Positions 33,922 to 37,634 of a stretch of DNA of 37,634 nt are shown piece after piece (the stretch's first letter is position 1; each line of letters starts with the position of its first letter). The translations under genes and the position numbers were made by a program. The stretch is from assembly GCA_946410185.1 (NCBI GenBank), contig CAMJZI010000010.1:1-37634 (forward strand), read 5' to 3'. Source of the stretch: an uncultured Porphyromonadaceae bacterium. GTDB taxonomy: Bacteria; Bacteroidota; Bacteroidia; Bacteroidales; Muribaculaceae. Below the pieces are notes generated by a model, which was given only the letters and a program-made list of their open reading frames with translations, was not told where the DNA came from and searched no databases.

Positions 33922-35115
33922 TTACTTTTTTTTGCATTTCAGTATTTCGATTGGGTTGTTGTCATTCAGGATGATGCGTGTGGCTGGCTCTTGTTTGAGG
34001 CACAACTCGTCACACGCCTCGTTAAACATCTTGTGGCTATCGGTATGCACCACGGGCGAGGTGACACTATTCATCACGATGCAGCCGTCATCGGTGAGAA
34101 CGGTAAGCACCCGTGCCATGATTTCCTTGAGGTGTCCGCCATGCCCGCCAATGAAAACCGCATCGGGGCGTGGTAGGGTGTCAATGTCGGCATTCAGGAA
34201 ATCGCCGATGTGGACCTCGATTCCAGGAGCGCCAAAGCGGCGGCTGTTCTCCTGTATCAGCGCTTCACATTCTGGACGTACCTCAAATGCCTCGACATGA
34301 ACGTGAGGGAATTGCAACCTTGCCTCAATCGACACGCTGCCGGTGCAGAAACCGATGTCCCACAAGACACGTTTCTCCTGCAATTCCAGCGCTTGAAGCG
34401 ATAACAGACGGATGGGCGCCTTGGTAATCATCTTCTCCCTGCCGTCGAGGAGTGAAAATTCATTTTCTGGGATACCGAATTGTCGTGGCCGCTGGTCATC
34501 GCCGACAAGAATCAGGCAGTTGGGATACTCAAACTCCCTGTCCACGACATCAGCAAGCGGCATGGTGGAAATTTGCTCCTTCTCAGGGTTGCCCAGGTGC
34601 TCGCCGATGTGCATGGTGTAATCGCAATAGCCATAATCAAGCATACGCTGGGCAATAGCGGCGGGAGTGTGAACGCGATCAGTGAGAACGCCGATTTTTC
34701 CGGCCCGCTCGATAAGGGCTTGGTCAAACGCTGGCCAGGGGCGGCCTGTGAGTGAGACGATGTGCATGTCATGATAGGGCAGTACCAAGTGGTGAGCCAG
34801 CATCTGCAATGAATTGAAAGTGGGGTAGAGCAGAATCTTGGCATCTGGCATCCGGCGCTTGATGGTGTTGGCAAAGCCGTAGAACAGCGGATCGCCGCTG
34901 GCAAACACAATCACCTCGTCATGATATTGCCCGAACACAGCATCCAAGTCAGCAGTGATTTCAATCCATTCGGCACCTTCGGGTAAGTAGGGAGCAACAA
35001 GGCCATAATGACGTTTGCCACCCGAGAAAACGCGTCCCTGACAAATGATTTTAATCACCTCTGGCGGTAAATAGGGCCGAGGCGCGTCACTGATGCCTAT
35101 CACATAAAATTTCAT
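33922..35115 (-). CDS. cbiET: Precorrin-6Y C5,C15-methyltransferase, decarboxylating (CbiE-CbiT fusion)
   Basis: A 397-residue CobL-type fusion. The CbiE part (about 1-200) methylates C5; it shows MKFYVIGISDAPRPYLPPEV, VFASGDPLFYGFANTI and FNSLQMLAHHL. The CbiT part (about 205-397) methylates C15 and decarboxylates the C12 acetate. It shows the SAM loop LWDIGFCTGSVSIEA, a following acidic EAFEVRPE, and the FIGGHGGHL segment. The start at 35115 (MKFYVIG) matches the family; translation from 35223 would read through the tandem repeats of the spacer and overlap cbiHC. Confidence 0.94.
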   Translation of the reverse strand: MKFYVIGISDAPRPYLPPEVIKIICQGRVFSGGKRHYGLVAPYLPEGAEWIEITADLDAVFGQYHDEVIVFASGDPLFYGFANTIKRRMPDAKILLYPTFNSLQMLAHHLVLPYHDMHIVSLTGRPWPAFDQALIERAGKIGVLTDRVHTPAAIAQRMLDYGYCDYTMHIGEHLGNPEKEQISTMPLADVVDREFEYPNCLILVGDDQRPRQFGIPENEFSLLDGREKMITKAPIRLLSLQALELQEKRVLWDIGFCTGSVSIEARLQFPHVHVEAFEVRPECEALIQENSRRFGAPGIEVHIGDFLNADIDTLPRPDAVFIGGHGGHLKEIMARVLTVLTDDGCIVMNSVTSPVVHTDSHKMFNEACDELCLKQEPATRIILNDNNPIEILKCKKK

Positions 35116-35156
35116 ATCATTCTCTTGTTTACGAAATGCGAATTTAGCAAAATGAT

Positions 35157-35182
35157 ATTCGTTGAATTCGTGGGATTCGTAG
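35157..35182. repeat. Tandem 9-bp repeat between cbiHC and cbiET
   Basis: Three copies of attcgtNNN (attcgttga, attcgtggg, attcgtag) follow one another at 35157-35182 in the 70-bp spacer. It is another short-repeat spacer in this operon, with a different unit. Confidence 0.8.
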
Positions 35183-35185
35183 TTT

Positions 35186-36586
35186 TTAAAGGTCTCGTCC
35201 GGGTTTGAGTTGTGCTGCGTCATCCAGGGTCAAGATGGCGTTGCACAGGGTCGCGGCCAGGTTGCTGCCGCCCTTGCGTCCCTCGACGATGATTTTGGGG
35301 ATGTCCTTGAAGGGTTTGACCATGTGCTTGGACTCGCGAACGTGGACAAATCCCACAGGGGCAGCGATGATGCCGGCGGGATGGGCTTTGCCCTTGCGGA
35401 TGAGGTCGCACAGTTCCATCAGGGCCGTCGGCGCGTTGCCGAAGGCAAACAGAGCATCTGGGTGCTCCTCTACGGCCAGGCGGATGCCTGCTTGGGTGCG
35501 GGTGATGCCTTGCGAGGTGGCCATCTCGGCAACTCGAGGGTCGCTCAAGTAACACTTGGCCTCAACACCTAACCTGGCGAGTGCTCCCTTGCGGATGCCG
35601 CTGGTCACCATCGTCACATCGGTGACAATGGTCTTTAATTCACCCTTAGCCACTTTGCCATACAAGGTTTCCACGGCTCCAGGGTCGGTATGGAGGATGC
35701 GTTCCATCTCAAAGTCGGCCGTCGTGTGGATGGCATGCAGCAAGGCCCACTTGTGGTCGAGGGGAATCTCCTTGTTGCGTAGTTCGCTCTCGATAGTCTT
35801 GAAGGAGTTCATCATAATCTGCTGGCCTGGCTTGATGTCCTTGTCACCGCACTCGCGATAATAGCCGCGCGGGGTAATGATGTGGCCATCGCTAATATAT
35901 GATTGCGAGTTGCCGATGAGGATGACGGTGAACATATCCACATCCTCGGGGTCAAATTCGCCGAGGGTGGTCACCTTTATTTCCTGATCATCGCGTCCCG
36001 CTTGTCGCACATAGCCCACAGGCGTGTTTGCTGCTCGTTGCTGCAAGAACAACTCCACCAAACGGTACAGCTGCCAGTAGCGGCCATTGGACTTGGGGTT
36101 ATAGACGGCGGTGACAAAATCGCCCACGGCGGCAGCCTTGATGCGTCGCTCGATAACCTCCCACGGGGTCATCAGGTCGCTCAGCGAGATGATACACAGG
36201 TCATGGCCGATGGGAGCGCCCAGCAGCGAAGCTGCCTTCTGGAACGCCGAAATACCAGGCAATGATTTAATCTCCACATCTGAACCACGCTCGCGCTTCA
36301 TCTCATAGATGAGCGGGGTCATTCCGTAGATGCCCGCATCGCCCGAGGAAATCACCACGACCGTTTTGCCCTGCTCGGCCAGTTCAAAGGCCTGCTCAGC
36401 ACGTTCCCGTTCACGCTTCATTCCCGTGTCGATGCACTCACACCCATCATGAACGTATTCCTGGATGAACTGGAAATAATACTTATATCCGACAATAGCA
36501 TCTGCCGCACGCACTGCTTCGAGTACGGCGGGAGTGATGTCTTCTTTACTGCCAGGCCCAATGCCTGCTACAATGATCTTACTCAT
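35186..36586 (-). CDS. cbiHC: Fusion of precorrin-3B C17-methyltransferase (CbiH/CobJ) and precorrin-8 methylmutase (CbiC)
   Basis: A 466-residue fusion. The CbiH part (about 1-250) contracts the ring after C17 methylation. It shows IIVAGIGPGSKEDITPA, VVVISSGDAGIYGM, SLPGISAFQKAASLLGAP and TAVYNPKSNGR. The CbiC part (about 255-466) moves the C11 methyl to C12 and shows HAIHTTADFEM with the catalytic His, VTDVTMVTSGIRKG, and IIAAPVGFVHVRESK. CbiH acts early and CbiC last among ring steps, so the fused enzymes are not consecutive. It is the first gene of block 3, under a full-consensus promoter that leaves only about 5 nt of leader. Confidence 0.94.
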   Translation of the reverse strand: MSKIIVAGIGPGSKEDITPAVLEAVRAADAIVGYKYYFQFIQEYVHDGCECIDTGMKRERERAEQAFELAEQGKTVVVISSGDAGIYGMTPLIYEMKRERGSDVEIKSLPGISAFQKAASLLGAPIGHDLCIISLSDLMTPWEVIERRIKAAAVGDFVTAVYNPKSNGRYWQLYRLVELFLQQRAANTPVGYVRQAGRDDQEIKVTTLGEFDPEDVDMFTVILIGNSQSYISDGHIITPRGYYRECGDKDIKPGQQIMMNSFKTIESELRNKEIPLDHKWALLHAIHTTADFEMERILHTDPGAVETLYGKVAKGELKTIVTDVTMVTSGIRKGALARLGVEAKCYLSDPRVAEMATSQGITRTQAGIRLAVEEHPDALFAFGNAPTALMELCDLIRKGKAHPAGIIAAPVGFVHVRESKHMVKPFKDIPKIIVEGRKGGSNLAATLCNAILTLDDAAQLKPGRDL

Positions 36587-36594
36587 AATGACTG

Positions 36595-36625
36595 CAAAGA
36601 TAGTGAAAACTGAGCGGAAAACAAA
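36595..36625 (-). promoter_or_regulatory. Promoter of cobalamin block 3
   Basis: On the minus strand TTTG (36622-36625), 19 nt and TATCTTTG (36595-36602) form a full Bacteroidetes promoter. The start site should be near 36591, 5 nt before the cbiHC ATG. There is no room for a riboswitch. Confidence 0.8.
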
Positions 36626-36652
36626 ATCTATTTTTTTATCCCAAGGCGCAGT

Positions 36653-36874
36653 CTATCTTGCCTGCAGCACCGCATCGAAGAAGATGTCGCCTGCATCGAC
36701 CTCTTTGCGGGTGATCATGCCGAAGATGTCGAGGTTCTGGGGACAGTCGGCCAGGGGCAGTTCTATCTCCATGCTGTAGTCGTCGGCGTCGGTGAAGATG
36801 CGGTTCTCCGATACGTACTCTATCGAAGACCCCTTCTTCAGCGCTGCCTGCTTTCCGTTTATCGTCAGTATCAT
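36653..36874 (-). CDS. Short protein like the N-terminus of a phage tail protein, probable remnant
   Basis: A 73-residue protein starting MILTINGKQAALKKGSSIEY, followed by VSENRIFTDADDYSMEIELPL and IFGMITRKEVDAGDI. I recall this N-terminal pattern (LTING..A.LK.G.S.EYV.ENR.F and PL..CP.N..IFG.I.R) from large tail/baseplate-like proteins of Bacteroidales prophages, which run several hundred residues. Here the frame stops after 73 residues, so it is either a truncated remnant or a small stand-alone relative. A -7 box sits upstream within an inverted repeat. The start at 36874 was preferred to one at 36901. Confidence 0.5.
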   Translation of the reverse strand: MILTINGKQAALKKGSSIEYVSENRIFTDADDYSMEIELPLADCPQNLDIFGMITRKEVDAGDIFFDAVLQAR

Positions 36875-36883
36875 AAAGAAAAA

Positions 36884-36916
36884 TCGGTTGATTTGCCACA
36901 AAGGTAAATCAACCGA
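36884..36916. promoter_or_regulatory. Inverted repeat flanking a -7 box, operator-like
   Basis: TCGGTTGATTT (36884-36894) and AAATCAACCGA (36906-36916) are perfect 11-bp inverted arms with an 11-nt spacer. The spacer holds most of TACCTTTG (minus strand, 36899-36906), the -7 box for the small gene at 36874. Arm centres are 22 bp apart, two helical turns, as expected for a dimeric repressor site. Confidence 0.65.
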
Positions 36917-36957
36917 GTTTTGCGGGAAAAGACGTAATAAATGGTAAAACTTATCTT

Positions 36958-37476
36958 TTACTTATAGAACCATTCTCTAAGGCTTTTTATACGGTCGTAA
37001 AATTCAGATGCTGAGCTATCTGTCTCCAAAATAAGCATTTGAATATCAAAAAGCTTTATGATGTAATTTCTTTTGAAATACCATCTTGTTATCTTGCCAT
37101 TCTCTATAATAGAAACGCACATGGTGCCGAATTGAGTGCTATTTAAAAGTGAATCAGAAGAGAGCACTTTTTGGGGATATTCTTCTATAGATTTTTTGAT
37201 TTCATCATAGCAATTCTTATTTATTTTATATGAAAAAACCGGTCCCATTATCGAGTCCCTCCATCTGAGGCCGTAATAAAAAACCTTATTGGTTGAATCG
37301 GTACCAGGAACCTTATAACTACCTAAATCACTATATGAAATTTGAGTTGCCCAAACTGGCTTATCTTGAATTCCAATATGGGAATAGATTATTTTGTTTA
37401 TTGCATTCGTCAATTCCTCAGAATAACAAATGTTGAGCAATAAAAACGACAATATTACTAACAAAATCCTACGCAT
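36958..37476 (-). CDS. AT-rich secreted protein of unknown function
   Basis: A 172-residue protein with a signal peptide (MRRILLVILSFLLLNICYS). The mature part has many Lys, Ile, Tyr and Ser residues, for example YSHIGIQDKPVWATQISYSD and GKITRWYFKRNYIIKLFD. I recognise no family. By eye its base composition is markedly more AT-rich than the cobalamin genes next to it, which suggests separate origin. An in-frame TTG at 37485 is possible, but the ATG at 37476 gives a better signal peptide. Confidence 0.6.
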   Translation of the reverse strand: MRRILLVILSFLLLNICYSEELTNAINKIIYSHIGIQDKPVWATQISYSDLGSYKVPGTDSTNKVFYYGLRWRDSIMGPVFSYKINKNCYDEIKKSIEEYPQKVLSSDSLLNSTQFGTMCVSIIENGKITRWYFKRNYIIKLFDIQMLILETDSSASEFYDRIKSLREWFYK

Positions 37477-37512
37477 GAAAAACAAAGCATATTAAATCAA
37501 CAAGTTCTGTCG

Positions 37513-37520
37513 CAAAGGTA
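37513..37520 (-). promoter_or_regulatory. -7 box of the AT-rich orphan gene
   Basis: TACCTTTG on the minus strand (37513-37520) lies about 36 nt before the ATG at 37476. No clear TTTG at -33. Confidence 0.5.
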
Positions 37521-37542
37521 GCGATTTTTCGCCTTATACACT

Positions 37543-37634
37543 TCATTTTCTCTTATTTTTCGGTGATTTATTGTTCATGAGGCGCTGGTACTCGTCCTGC
37601 GCCTGTTTTATGCCCTTGTCGCCGGTCACGGTGT
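37543..37634 (-). CDS. C-terminal end of an unidentified gene (cut by window edge)
   Basis: The last 92 bp read on the minus strand as an open frame ending TGA (37543-37545). The 29 visible residues end with QDEYQRLMNNKSPKNKRK, a charged, probably helical tail. The upstream part is outside the window. The neighbouring tail-like remnant raises the possibility of a prophage or mobile region to the right, but this fragment alone does not show it. Confidence 0.5.
   Translation of the reverse strand, partial: TVTGDKGIKQAQDEYQRLMNNKSPKNKRK

Noticed and set aside
35116-35223. Upstream ATG extending CbiE-CbiT by 36 residues and overlapping cbiHC
   Set aside because: The extension is translated 9-bp repeat; MKFYVIG is the family-like start.

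Overview
The window looks like a Bacteroidales chromosome, probably Muribaculaceae or a close Prevotellaceae relative. I base this on promoters of the Bacteroidetes type (TTTG, 19-20 nt, TAnnTTTG), few recognisable Shine-Dalgarno sites, secreted proteins of BspA/DUF285, LRR_5, META, CotH and DUF4153 type, dockerin-like C-termini, and the fused cobalamin genes typical of this order. The species call is inference; no search was run.

Layout. Positions 1-216 hold the 5' part of RNase P RNA (minus strand) with its promoter. From 391 to 8824 lie envelope and secreted-protein genes: a DUF4153 membrane protein, a large secreted protein, a tandem META-domain protein, a TPR protein and a thioredoxin-like protein. 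From 8911 to 11106 is a tightly overlapping operon of ybaK, aroC and an acyl-ACP thioesterase. It is followed by a large BspA-like repeat protein with a dockerin-like end (11198-13606) and yigZ (minus).

Cobalamin genes form three blocks. Block 1 (plus, 14415-19575) is cbiA-pduO-cbiP-cobD-cbiB, in almost exactly the order of the biochemical steps. Block 2 (minus, 22569 down to 19572) is cobS-cobC-cobU-cobT, which makes and attaches the nucleotide loop; it meets block 1 tail to tail with overlapping stop codons. A corrinoid-type ABC importer pair, btuF-btuC (22693-24879), diverges from cobS. Block 3 (minus, 36586 down to 30232) has four two-domain fusions, CbiH-CbiC, CbiE-CbiT, CbiG-CbiF and CbiJ-CbiD, and covers most of the anaerobic corrin-ring steps. 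Not in the window are the cobalt chelatase (CbiK/CobN), the precorrin-2 C20-methyltransferase (CbiL), the sirohydrochlorin-forming enzymes and the importer ATPase (BtuD).

Between blocks 2 and 3 lie a 701-bp insert with a YoeB-type toxin-antitoxin pair, a leucine-rich-repeat/dockerin-like protein, a CotH-family lipoprotein and a TPR sensor-like protein. The insert is bounded by a perfect 30-bp direct repeat that recreates the 3' end of btuC. To the right of block 3 (36653-37634) are a short phage-tail-like remnant under a palindrome-flanked promoter, an AT-rich secreted orphan and the C-terminal end of an unidentified gene.

The observations most worth a second look are the toxin-antitoxin insert with its 30-bp duplication, an identical 12-bp palindrome on the -33 box of two unrelated promoters, the nearly leaderless predicted transcripts of all three cobalamin blocks with no cobalamin riboswitch, a chorismate synthase lacking an internal segment, and families of short tandem repeats in spacers inside operons.
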